DNA of 64,000 bases, from contig JAHEWK010000018.1 in NCBI GenBank assembly GCA_020740775.1, forward strand, positions 1,344,369 to 1,408,368. Direction: 5' to 3'. Shown in pieces: positions 45,565-56,510 of this stretch (its first letter is position 1; the number at the start of each line of letters is the position of its first letter). The notes beneath the pieces were generated by a model. That model saw only the letters and a list, made by a program, of their open reading frames with translations. It did no database searches and was not told the DNA's origin. The DNA comes from Ilyonectria destructans. Taxonomy: Eukaryota; Ascomycota; Sordariomycetes; Hypocreales; Nectriaceae. The translations under genes were made by a program, and so were the position numbers.

Positions 45565-46415
45565 TTATGTCGTCGTAGCCTGTGTGGACTCGTCCTCACC
45601 CGGAAGCTCCGATCCCAGAGCGACAGGTTCGGTCCAGGACAAGCCCATGCCTCCTGCGAGGGTACTCTCGTGCTGCTTCAGGTTCAGGCCTCCAGCCTCC
45701 TGATCAAAGTCAAAGATGCGGTAGTCACTATTGAAGAACCAGTAGCCTGCGACGCCCACCCGCAAGAAGCCCGCGTGCGACACGACGAATATGAGTTTCT
45801 CTGGCCGTTGGCTCAGGGCCTCGAGGCCGAACTGTCCGCGGGCGAGGATGTCACGCCTAGTATGGGCGTAGCGGCGAGCAGCGGGAGACGTCTTGTCGGG
45901 CCATACAGGGTCGACGTTGCTGAAGTTGACGCGGGGAAAGTCGCCCGTCAGCGACGAGACGGGACTTCCTGTGTCGCAGGGCTTTTCCGAGTTCTCTAGA
46001 CGAGACCAAGAGAGTCAGCGGCCATGATGCTCGTTCAGTCACCTACTCAACTCATGAGCGATTGAGTCACCCACCTTGCCAGTCCGCGCTGGCCTCGAAC
46101 TTGACACCCCGGTCAATGAGCCAGTCTAAACATAGCATGGCCGTCTGCATTGTGCGCCGCATCGGGCTCACGACGACGGCAACATGATCAACGTTGGCGG
46201 TTGCGTCAGTAAAGGTGGATTGGAGCTGCTTGCGAAGGGCAGCACACTGTTCGACACCGAGTTCCGACAGCGGGGGATCGTGGATGGAGTAATCCTGTGG
46301 AGAAAGGGCGGGATTGTTAGTGAGCGACGGTAAGGCAACGCAGAATGAGGAGGCACTTATTATCAACGTTGTGAAGAGCTTGGGCGTGGCGAATAAGGAC
46401 GATTGTAGGAGCCAT
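45565..46415 (-). CDS. Histidine phosphatase superfamily (phosphoglycerate-mutase-like) protein
   Basis: Exons 2 and 3 are clear: 46294-46075 and 45995-45565, joined by a 79-bp intron (GTGGGT donor). Exon 1 starts at 46415 (MAPTIVLIRHAQALHN) and contains the phosphohistidine RHA motif. The second catalytic His lies near the C-terminus in FVVSHAGFLRV, and MRRTMQTA supplies the other conserved Arg. The join of exons 1 and 2 is not clean: the best-looking donor (GTGCCT after 46357) shifts the frame, while the frame-keeping donor GTTGAT after 46368 is weak and drops three codons. With the latter the protein is about 233 aa. Substrate is unknown; such fungal proteins are often annotated only as phosphoglycerate mutase family. 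It is the last gene before the AT-rich block, with under 100 bp of normal-composition upstream DNA. Confidence 0.82.
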
Positions 46416-46689
46416 CTTGAAGCTCTGATCTGGTTGAGAGGGAATATGTAGCTGTAGATCCTAAGGCTTTGATTGAATGTATTATAAGAGCTCAGGCTTT
46501 AATCTATATAGCCTTAAATTGAAAACTAAAAGTTATAAAGAGATACACTAAATATATAAGAGGTATACTATACTGAGTATATATAATTATAAAGAAGCTT
46601 ATTAAATTTAGATATTTAGGTTTTTTTTTAAAGTATTATTTAATATTATTAAATATATTTAAATATAATAAGAGTAATTAAAGAGTTAT

Positions 46690-46940
46690 TCTAATAGTTA
46701 GAAATAATAATTTATTAGCTAATAAGTTATCTAATTAAAGAATAAAATCTTAATAATTTAATAGTATAACTTTTTTTAAATTAAAAAGGATTTTTTAATT
46801 TAATTTTATTATTATTTTAAATATTTTTTTCTATTTAATTATTATTATTAAATTTCTTATAAATTATATATAATCTATTAATATTATATTTTAAAGTTTT
46901 TTTAATATTTATTTAAATTATAAAAATAATATTAAAGAAT
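46690..46940 (+). repeat. Degraded repeat B, copy 0
   Basis: The most eroded copy of family B. It keeps the shared order of landmarks: TAATTTTATTATTATT, then CTATTTAATTATTATTATT, then ATTATATTTTAAAG. Like copy B2 (55,054), the similarity continues past the LTR-like part into flanking sequence, so both may be LTRs with internal sequence attached. Confidence 0.5.
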
Positions 46941-47087
46941 ATTTATAAAAGAAAAGGTATAAATATAATCTTTTTAATTATATTTTCTTTTAAAAGATAA
47001 TTATTTTATATATTTCTTTTATATTTATTAATTAATTTCTAACTTTATAAGTAGATAGTATACTAACTGTATTTAAAATAGTAATAT

Positions 47088-47272
47088 TATAATAGAAGAG
47101 ATATATAGAAGTTTAATAGTAAATAAGAAATTAATAGTTAGTTAATACTAATTAACTAAAAGATAAAATTTGAATAATTAAATAATATTATCTTTTTAAT
47201 TAAAAAGAAAAATAAACTTTAATTTTATTATTATTAAAAATATATCTTTTTACTATTTAATTATTTAGTTTT
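47088..47272 (+). repeat. Degraded repeat B, copy 1 (LTR-like)
   Basis: It shares with B2 and B3 the segments AATAGTAAATAAGAAATTAA and AATAAACTTTAATTTTATTA. It starts with TATAATAGAAGAG, close to the TATAATA ends of the other copies. Its 3' end appears truncated near 47,272. A detached tail-like piece lies at 47,625-47,677, where an A repeat interrupts it. Confidence 0.6.
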
Positions 47273-47676
47273 TTTTTAGCTTTATTTAATATTATTAGAT
47301 AGAATAAAGCTATATAGTATTCTTAAATAGTACAGATAAATAGTAAATACTATATTTAGTATTAGTAGATATAGTAGCTAAATAATAAGGTTATTATATA
47401 TTAATTTTTACTTTAAGCTTTAATTTAATCCTTCTAACTTTAATTTTACTATTTATAGATAATAAAGTTAGTTAATAACTCTATTATCTACAGTTAATAG
47501 ATAGAATTCCAGTAGAAAAAGAAAAAAGCAGCTTAAAATTTAAATTTAAACCTTAATAACTATAATATATATAATAAAAATACAGTAAATTTAAATATTA
47601 GATTTTTATATTAAGAGTTACTATCTAATTATTATTATTAAATTCCTTATAATTTATAATATCTCTAATTAATATT

Positions 47677-47979
47677 ATTAAGAGGTTAAAATACCCTAGT
47701 ATATATATATCTAGAGGGAGAATTAAAAGCTTAATAATAAAAAGAAATACTAATAATAGTATTAATAATACAGACTATATACTCAGTTAATTTAAAGATT
47801 AATAGTTACTTAAATAAATTAAGGTTTTTAATCTAACTAGTTATCTTTTCTAATATCTTAATAAATTATAGAAATAGTTATATTTTAAAAAAGCTAGATT
47901 TTAAAAAAGCTAGATTTACTGAAAAAGCTAGATTTACTGGAAAAGCTAAATCTTAAAAAAGATAAAATTATAATAGATA
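47677..47979 (+). repeat. Degraded repeat A, copy 1 (solo-LTR-like)
   Basis: It begins TATTAAGAGGTTA like all other A copies and carries the shared marker ACAGACTATATACTCAGT and the AAAAGCTAGATTTACTGG sub-repeats near its end. It is cut off at ATAATAGATAT, where copy A2 begins; the missing rest (AAAAGCTCTATAAGC) is present in A2. It appears inserted into a B-type fragment. Confidence 0.65.
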
Positions 47980-48458
47980 TTAAGAGGTTAGAGTACTTTA
48001 GTATATATATACCTAAAGGGGGGACTAAAAGCTTAATAGTAAAAAAGAAATACTAATAATAGTATTAATAATATAAATTATATACTCAGTCTATTTAAAA
48101 GTTAATAGTTACTTAAATAGATTAAAATTTCTAGTCTAACTGGTTATTTTTTCTAATATCTTAATAAGCTATAGAAATAGCTATATCTTAAAAAAGCTAA
48201 ATCTACTGGAAAGATTAAATCTTAAAAAAGCTAAATCTACTAAAAAAACTAAATCTTAAAAAAGGCAAAATTATAATAGATATAAAAGCTCTATAAGCTC
48301 TTTTTTACTCTAGTTATCTTTTTATTCTTATATATATCTTAACTAATTACTTAACTAACTACTTAACTAATTACTTAACTAACTACTTAATTAACTACTT
48401 AACTAATTACTTAACTAACTACTTAACTAATTACTTAACTAATTACTTAACTAACTGA
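47979..48458 (+). repeat. Degraded repeat A, copy 2, ending in a 12-bp tandem array
   Basis: It starts TATTAAGAGGTTAGAGTAC, directly abutting A1. It contains the same internal landmarks and several copies of an AAAAGCTAAATCTACT-type sub-repeat, and ends in the 12-bp array at 48,339-48,458. It is in inverted orientation relative to A3, with about 1.4 kb between their inner ends. Confidence 0.7.
48339..48458. repeat. 12-bp tandem array, ten units
   Basis: The unit TTAACTAA(C/T)TAC repeats ten times in exact 12-bp register; unit 5 reads TTAATTAACTAC and the final unit ends GA. The same unit, in reverse complement and only about four copies, occurs at 49,871-49,915 at the inner end of A3. Copy number therefore differs between the two A repeats. 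Confidence 0.92.
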
Positions 48459-49864
48459 AGATATTTACTTTCTATTTTATCCTTTAGACTGATATAGTAT
48501 CTTCTAATTATAGCTATACTTATATATCTACTAAATATTAGCTAGATTATTAAATACTTATTATATTTTCTATTTTAATAATATTATAATTTATTTTAAT
48601 TTAAAATAATAATATATAAAGAATATAAAGAAAGTTCTATAAAAATTATATAATCTCTAGCTATATATAAAACTATTAAAATATACTTTCTATTAATAAG
48701 AAGTTAAATTCTTAAACTATATTATTAATTAAATTAATATTAAGATAGATTTTATATAAATTTAAATTATTATTAAATAGAAGATTTTAATATTTTTTTA
48801 AAATATATAGATCTTTTTAGAATTTTAGAATTTCTATTAGAAGTTTATTTTAAAATATATAAAAAATATTAAATTATTCTTATTAATACTTAAAAATAAT
48901 AAAAAAGAAAAAAAAATAGATAATTTTATATAATTAAAGAAAGCTATAATAGCTTTTAAAAAATTTAAATAAAAATTCTATTTAGTAGATATTTTATAAT
49001 ATTAAAAATTCTAATTACTAATAAAAATAGAAATAGATATTTCTATTAAAGTAATTTTAAGTATATTATTTTAACTTTTTAGTAATTAATAGTGACCTAT
49101 AGTATACTATTTATAAAAGCTTATTAATATAGAATAATAATAAAGTATAAAATAATAAAAGCTACTAGCTATTATAAAAAGTTTAAAATACTAAAAATAT
49201 TATTTTTAAAGTCTATTTAAAAAGTTTCTACTTTTAATAGATTATATTATACTTAAGTATTATTAAAATTACTATTCTAACTACTATTCTAATTACTATA
49301 TAATTATATATTTATATAAATATAATAAGAAACTTAATCTATTAATTATAAATCTAATTATAGTTTTTTACCTCTTTTAAACCTTCTCTATAATATTTCT
49401 TTATTATTTAATTCCCTTAAGTTCTTATAGTTATTAATTTTTTAGCTATAAGTTAATTAATATTATATTATTAATTAGCTATATAAATTATATAGTATTA
49501 TATAAGCTATTAATAAATACTCTTTTTACTAAAGAAAGTATATACTTTTAGTATTTTTAAATTAAAATCTTAAAATAAATTAACTCTATAGTAACCTAAA
49601 GTTATAAAGCTATATTTTAACTTACTAGCTCTTAAATTATATAATAGCTAAAAACTATTAGCTATACTAAATAAAGCTTATTAAATTAGTTAATTTAAAT
49701 TTCTATAATATCTTTAAACTTTAACTTTTTAGCTATAATTTACAGCCTTAAAATAAAAATTAAATTACTTAAAATTAAGTAATAGAAATTAAAAGAGATA
49801 CTATAAATATACTAATAATTAAAAAAGACTATATTAATTTATAGTATAAAGCGGAAAGTAGATA

Positions 49865-50282
49865 TCTTTAGTTAGTTAAGTAATTAGTTAAATAATTAGT
49901 TAAGTAGTTAGTTAAGATATATATAAGAATAAAAGAATAATTAGAATATAAAAGGGCTTATAGAGCTTTTATATCTATTATAATTTTGCTTTTTTTAAGA
50001 TTTAATTTTTCTAGTAAATTTAGTATTTTCAGTAGATTTAGCTTTTTTAGTAGATTTAGCTTTTTTAAGATATAGCTATTCTTATAGCTTATTAAAATAT
50101 TAAAAAAAGTAATTAGTTAAATTAAAAACCTTAATCTATCTAAGTAAACTATTAATCTTTAAATAGACTGAATATATAGTCTATATTATTAATATTATTA
50201 TTAGTATTTTCTTTTTTACTATTAAGCTTTTAGTCTCCTCTTTAGGTATATATATATTAGGGTATTTTAACTTCTTAATATT
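49865..50282 (-). repeat. Degraded repeat A, copy 3 (inverted)
   Basis: This is the reverse complement of A2. Its outer end at about 50,282 matches TATTAAGAAG/GG, and its inner end holds about four 12-bp units (49,871-49,915). The shared marker appears as ACTGAATATATAGTCT in inverted form near 50,168. Together with A2 it forms an inverted repeat pair of about 2.3 kb overall. Confidence 0.7.
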
Positions 50283-50359
50283 ATACTTAAGGGAGTAATT
50301 AATATATTAATATAAGATTTCTATAGAAGATTTATTTAATAGATATACTATCTAATAAT

Positions 50360-50585
50360 ATTAAGAAGTTAAAATACTTTAGTATATATATATCTAAAGA
50401 GGGAATTAAAAGCTTAATAGTAAAAAAGAAATACTAATAATAATATTAATAATACAGACTATATACTCAGTCTATTTAAAGATTAATAGTTTACTTAAAT
50501 AGATTAAAATTTCTAATCTAACTAGTTACCTTTTTTAATATCTTAATAAGCTATAGAAATAGCTATATCTTTAAAAAGCTAGATT
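50360..50585 (+). repeat. Degraded repeat A, copy 4 (truncated)
   Basis: It begins TATTAAGAAGTTAAAATAC and contains ACAGACTATATACTCAGT. Similarity is lost after CTATATCTTTAAAAAGCTAG at about 50,585, so the 3' half is missing. It lies head-to-head with A3, about 80 bp away. Confidence 0.65.
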
Positions 50586-51966
50586 ACTATTTAATAGTAT
50601 TTAATTTTAATATCTAATATTAAACTGATATTTTAAATTCTATAGATAGATTATTAAAAAGAATAAATTATATAGAAGAAAATATTTTTTATTATAGTAT
50701 TCTACTATTATTAATAAAAAAGTTATAGATTATAGATAAACTCCTACTAAATATATAATAAATAATTAGTACTATAAAAAGTATAATTAAAATAATTAAG
50801 ATTTTTATTTAAATAGTATAAATAAATCTTTTTAATTTTATATAAAGAGATTTCTTTTTCTTTAATTAGTATAATATATTAATAATAGTTAGTTAAATAT
50901 CTAAAGAAGTATTAATCTCTATAGTTATCTATATTAATATAAAGATTAATATATCTAATAAAGAGATAAAAGAAGCTTTATAGATATCTAAAGAAAATTT
51001 AAATAAAAAGAAACTATTAAAAGCTAAAGTTACTATTTTAAAGCAGTATATTCTATATTTAGTTATAATAGAATTTATATAGAGTAAAATAGTATTTTTT
51101 AATCTTTATAAAAACTAAAAGAATTAATCTATAGATTATAAATTTAAAATTAAAGCTATTAAAGTTAGATAGTAAAAATTAAATAGAATATTAAAAGGTA
51201 TAAAAAGTATACTATAAATAGAAATAGAATTCTATTTTTTAAAGGTAAATTAATAATTTTAAAATAAAAGATACTATAGATAGAGCTTTTTTATTAATAT
51301 TATAATAATTTTAAATTAAAATATATAGAAATTATAAAAATAGCTAAATTAATTAGCTATAAATTCTATTAAAAAGAAATTAATAAGAATATTAAATTCT
51401 ATATTATAAGCTATTAATAATATTAAAATATATATATTAAGATATAGATTATATAGATAAATATAATTATTATTACTATTATTATTATTCTTCTTTTAGA
51501 AAATTAATTTAGATTTTATTATAAAATTATATATAAATATTAAAATAAATAGAGAATAACATAATACTATCTTAATTATAATATATTATATAATTAAATA
51601 TATAATATTTATACTAATAATAAAATAATTAACTGCTATATATTTAATATAGATTCTATATAAATAAATTAAATATTAATTTAAAATTCTAAAAGAAATT
51701 ATAAGTAATTATAATAAGCTACTTATAAATAAATTTTAAAAAGATCTAATAAAAGAGTAATCTATCTATAGATAACTATTAATTATATATTATTTATAAA
51801 TAAATAGTTAGATAGAATAAATATATTTAATATTAAAGAAGTATCTATATATTTTTACTAGAGAATTACTAAAATAATAAATAGTATAATTACTAAAAGG
51901 GAAATTTATATATAATAATAGCTACTATAGTACTATTAGTATATTCTCTATATAGATACTCTATAG

Positions 51967-52342
51967 TGTGATAGTGCTGACAGGCATACTGGAGTTTAAT
52001 GACAGTAGGTCTAGCTTGCTAAGACTAGATACTACTTAAAGGATCTGCTCGGCCTTTACTAAGGAGGGCATGCTTTTTCCTTTCTTCAATTCAATTTTTC
52101 AGGACAGTCTTTATCGTTGCCGTACGATTTGAATAGCTGTCGCAGCAGCTCTTATCCCTTCATTCTTATTTCTCTAAGTCCCGTTATATTCAGAAGTATC
52201 TGATTAAATACTTACTTATTCACTTTATCAAAATCCCTCAACTGGTCTTAGCTGCAGGACCTCCTTCCAACCCGAACTCTAGGGTATCTCAGACTCTCAT
52301 TGTCGCGGGCCCTGTCTGCACTAAGTGTATCTCCCACCAACA
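51967..52342. mobile_element. Unmutated solo-LTR-like island inside the RIP block
   Basis: About 376 bp of ordinary base composition, including CpG and CpA steps, sits sharply bounded inside extreme AT-rich DNA. It starts TGTGATAGTGCTGACAGG and ends TCCCACCAACA, the TG...CA ends of an LTR. No long open frame is present. The flanks (TATAG before, AAATAG after) share ATAG but give no perfect 5-bp target duplication. The simplest reading is a solo LTR inserted after the surrounding DNA was mutated, short or single-copy enough to escape RIP. A MITE or a preserved host fragment are alternatives. Confidence 0.6.
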
Positions 52343-52818
52343 AAATAGATATTATCTATATATAGTAAAATATATACTATAATATATAAAAACTTAAATA
52401 TAGAAAGTTTAAAAGAGAATTAAAATAATCTAATAGGTATAAAGCTAAGTATAGTAATATTAGTAGACTACTATAGAATATAGAGTAAGTAAGATTAATA
52501 TAGTAAAAAGCTACTAAAAAAAAGATTTAATAATATAATTAAGATATTAAAAAGAAAAGAAAAATTATAAAAAGGTTAATTATAGAATTACTATAAATAG
52601 AGATTATAAAAAAGAAGAAAAATAAAAATAAAGTAGGTATAAAAAGTATAGTAGATATATATAAGCTGCCTAAATATTTACAGCTAGTAGAAAATTAACT
52701 AAATATCTAGCAGATTAATAAATAACTATATATATAAAAGAAATAGCTATATTAATCTTATAATATTAAACTTTATAGTTATAGAACTATATATAAAGCC
52801 TAAAGAATTAAGCTTACT

Positions 52819-52829
52819 AAAGGGGGGGT
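52819..52829 (+). other. Polypurine tract next to repeat C
   Basis: AAAGGGGGGG immediately precedes the start of repeat C1. A polypurine tract just before a 3' LTR primes plus-strand DNA synthesis in LTR retrotransposons, so the internal region of a degraded element probably lies to the left. Confidence 0.55.
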
Positions 52830-53090
52830 AATTATAAGAATACTAATAGATTACTATTAGAATTTTTTAGAATTAGCCTATAAATTTAAGCTTTAAGTAA
52901 ACTTAATTAAAGTTAGAGATTAATATAAAGTAGATATAAGCCTTTAGAAATAGACTTATTAAATTAAAGTTTAATTATATTATTCTACTTACTTTAAATT
53001 TTATTTCTTTTTTAAGTTTAACTTTTAGCTGCTATTTCTTATAGTTTCTAGTTAGTAGGTATAAGCTAATAGATATAATTATAGAATAAA
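52830..53090 (+). repeat. Degraded repeat C, copy 1 (probable 3' LTR)
   Basis: It starts AATTATAAGAATACTA directly after the polypurine tract and shares TTTAGCTGCTATTTCTTATA and AGTTTAATTATA-type landmarks with copy C2 near the window end. The right boundary is approximate. The element's internal region to the left is interrupted by the unmutated island. Confidence 0.6.
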
Positions 53091-55053
53091 GTAATCTTTT
53101 AATTACTTTTATTTTAATTCTTACTATATATTAAATTTTAAACTTTAAGCTTCTTTATAATAATATACCTAATAAAGCTTTTAATATATTTTAAATTTAA
53201 ATCTATAGACTCTCTAATTTCTATAGTTTTTTTCTTTTTAGCTATTTTTCTCTTTATTTTTAGCTTTAAAAGAAACTTTAGCTTAAAGGTATCTAGCTTT
53301 TAATTATAAAATTATAGCTTAAAAGAGACTCTATTAGGCTTATTATTCTTATTATTAAAAGTAAATCTCTATTTTAAAATTCCTCTAGCTATTTATTACT
53401 TATTCAGACTAATTATTTTTTAAATAATAAAAGTTATAAGAAAGATTATAAGATAACTATACTTCTATCTATTAGATTAAATTAAAGTTAGTATACTAAA
53501 AACTGCAAAATTATAGAGAATACTATTAAGAATTATAATCTCCCTTTAGGTTACTTTAAGAGCTTTAAATTATTTCTTCTTACTATTATTTAAAGTATTA
53601 AAAAGGAAAAGTTAAGTTTTTATAGTATCTTAAATATAAGTAACTTAATACTTTTAATTCTTAAAATTAATAATACTAATAAGATAGTAATAATTAAATA
53701 TAATCTTTTAAATAAATTAGAAGCTTAATATAAGTTAGTTCTTTATAATTAAAATATCTTTCTTTAAAATCTTAAATAAATAGAGCTTTCTTCTCTATTT
53801 ATTAATCTTAAGAGTTTAATTATTAAAATTTAAACTATAAGATATAATAGCTATAAGGTCTTTTATTCTATAGGTTATTATTTATAGAAAAGTAATAAAA
53901 ATAAAATTAGTTAATATCTTATTATTTTAAAGCTTAATTAATAGGTTCTAAAGATTAATATAGTAATTCTTCTATATTTTAAAGTTCTTTATATTAAAAT
54001 TAGAATATAATTTAATAGTTTAATTTAGTATTAAATTAAGTTAAAGCTTTTAAGCTTAAAGTAATTAGCTTTTTTATCTTTTTAATAAATTTAATTTAGT
54101 TAAAAAGAATAAAAGATTAATTATTAAAAGAGCCTACTAATTAGAGGTATCTTTATAAGATTCTTATTATAGTAAAAAAAGCTTTTTTTTTTCTCTTTTT
54201 ATAGATAGTTTCTTTATAGAAAGTTACTAACTTTATACTATAGTAAAATTATATCTTCTTTTTTATAGTTTTATTAAAAATAGATATTATATATAGAGCT
54301 CTATAAAATAGTAATAAATTTAAAAGTTAGTAAGAAGAAAAATAATAAATAAGATAGTAATTAAAATTTAAATTTAATTAGAAAAGAAATATAGTATAAA
54401 AACTTAAATTATAATATTAATTTCTATAGCAGCTAGAGTATAAAAAAAGTATATATATATTGGTATTTTTAAGAGATTAAATATTTAAAAGTCTTTATAT
54501 TATAAGAGCTTAACTCTTTTTATAATAGTAAATTATAGTAGTAAGTATTATTATTTTTTATATCTTTTTACTATTTTTTCTTTATAATTTATAATAAATA
54601 AAGATACTTACTTTTTATAATTTCTATATTTTATAATAAAGTTCTACTAACTTAATTTTAAGGTTAAATTTCTTTTACTTTAAAACCTCTTTTTCTTCTA
54701 TATTACTATTATTAAGATTTTCTTATTATTTAATCTTAAACTTCTTTTTTTTTATTTATTATAATTATTATACTACTTTATAATAGCTTCTTTTTAAAAT
54801 AAGCTTATTATTCTTTTTAATCTTTCTTAAAAGAAACTTTTTAATATCTACTATCTAATTAAATATAGTATTAAAGCTACTAAAATTTTATATTAAATTA
54901 ATACCTACTAGAAGACTTAAGATATACTTCTTCTTTATCTTTTTTCTATATTAAAGCTTAATTTAACTTCTATATTAATAAGATTATTATTAAAATTACT
55001 ATTCTAACTACTATTTTAAATTCTATATAGTTATATTTTTATATAAGTATAAT

Positions 55054-55260
55054 TATAATAAAGAGAATATATTAAGGTCTAATAGTAAATAAGAAATTAA
55101 TAGTCAGCTAATATATAACCTAATTAAAAGGTAAAACTTAAATAATTAAATAATATTATCCTCTAATTAAGAAGAGAAATAAACTTTAATTTTATTATTA
55201 TTAGAAATATACCTTTTTACTATCTAATTATTATTATTAAATCCCTTATAAATTATAATA
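55054..55260 (+). repeat. Degraded repeat B, copy 2 (LTR-like, 207 bp)
   Basis: It is bounded by TATAATAAAGAG and AAATTATAATA, a short inverted terminal similarity (TATAAT/ATTATA) compatible with RIP-altered TG...CA ends. It is nearly the same length as inverted copy B3 (208 bp). Similarity to B0 and the B3 flank continues rightward (CTATTAATATTATATT), so this may be a 5' LTR with internal sequence to 55,325 and beyond. Confidence 0.65.
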
Positions 55261-55578
55261 TCCCCTATTAATATTATATTTTAAAGCTTTTCTTATAGTT
55301 ATATAAATTATAAAAATAATATCTAAGTATATCTATAGAAAGATAGTAGTAAATTTACTACCTTTAGTAATATTTATCTTTAAAATATCTCTAATATATA
55401 AGAAAGTTAAAAAAAGTTTAAAAGAAATATTAATTATTTCTATAAATAGAAATTCTTTTAATTATATATTAAAAGAGATTAATAATAAAGAACTTTTAGA
55501 TTTTAAATTTAAATATATCTAGAAATTTATATAATTATTAGTATAAATATCTATTAGAAAGCTTATAGATATAGAAAT

Positions 55579-55960
55579 TATTAAGAGGTTAAAGTGCTTT
55601 AGTATATATATCCAGAGGGAGGAGTCAGGACTAAAAGCTTAATAGTAAAAAAGAATACTAATAATAATATTAATAATACAGACTATATACTCAGTCTATT
55701 TAAAGGTTAATAATTTACTTAAATAGATTAAGATTTCTAGTCTAACTGATTACCTTTTCTAATACCTTAATAAGCTGTAAGAATAGCTATATCTTAAAAA
55801 AGCTAAATCTACTAAAAAAGCTAAATCTACTAAAAAAGCTAGATTTACTGGAAAAACTAAATCTTAAAAAAGGCAAAATTATAATAGATATAAAAGCTCT
55901 ATAAGCCCTCTTATATTCCAGCTATTCTTATATTCTTATATACCTTAACTAACTGCTATT
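55579..55960 (+). repeat. Repeat A, copy 5 (least degraded)
   Basis: It begins TATTAAGAGGTTAAAGTGC and retains more G and C than the other copies (for example CCAGAGGGAGGAGTCAGGAC). It carries the AAAAGCTAAATCTACT sub-repeats and ends near ATACCTTAACTAACTGC, with no expansion of the 12-bp unit. It is useful as the reference copy of the family. Confidence 0.7.
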
Positions 55961-55984
55961 TTAATAGAATAAGATATCTCTTTC

Positions 55985-56510
55985 TTTCTATCTTATAGTA
56001 CAGACTGATAAGGTTTATTCTAATTATTACTATATCTATAGCTTTTAATTTAATCTAAAAGAGTTAATAGAAATTAATCTAGCTCTTATTATAAAGCTAT
56101 AAGTTACAGCTTAAAAGTCTAAACTGAAAAATATTAAGTAAATTTAAACTAATAAACCTAATAATATATATTTAGTGTAGTTACTAATCTTTAGCTGCTA
56201 TACTATCTGAGAGCTAGCTGGTATAGATCTAACTCTATAATATTAAGTTGCTAAAGAGCTATACTATCTTAAGATCCTTCTTAAGAACTACCAAATAAAT
56301 AGAATCCCTTCAGCAGGAAGGGAATTCCTCGAGAAATTATATTATAACTATATAGCCTGGATTATATAGCTTATAAATAAGGTAGTATTAATTAACTTAC
56401 AGCTAAAGAATTAATAACTATAAGAATATAAAGGAATTCAGTTACTTCTAATAGTAGCTATAAAGCTGGAATAATAGATATTATAGAGGAGGTTATATAC
56501 TTAGTTTTTT
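55985..56510 (+). mobile_element. Less degraded transposon-like fragment
   Basis: G+C is visibly higher than in the surroundings, and intact motifs such as AGCAGGAAGGGAATTCCTCG survive. One plus-strand frame over about 56,200-56,420 is interrupted only by TAA/TAG codons, which RIP makes from CAA/CAG. That is compatible with an old coding region, but I could not assign a transposase or reverse-transcriptase motif. Confidence 0.35.

Noticed and set aside
48339..48458. Regular 12-bp array considered as a CRISPR-like array
   Set aside because: Units are contiguous with no spacers, there are no cas-like genes, and the genome is eukaryotic; it is a simple tandem expansion within repeat A.
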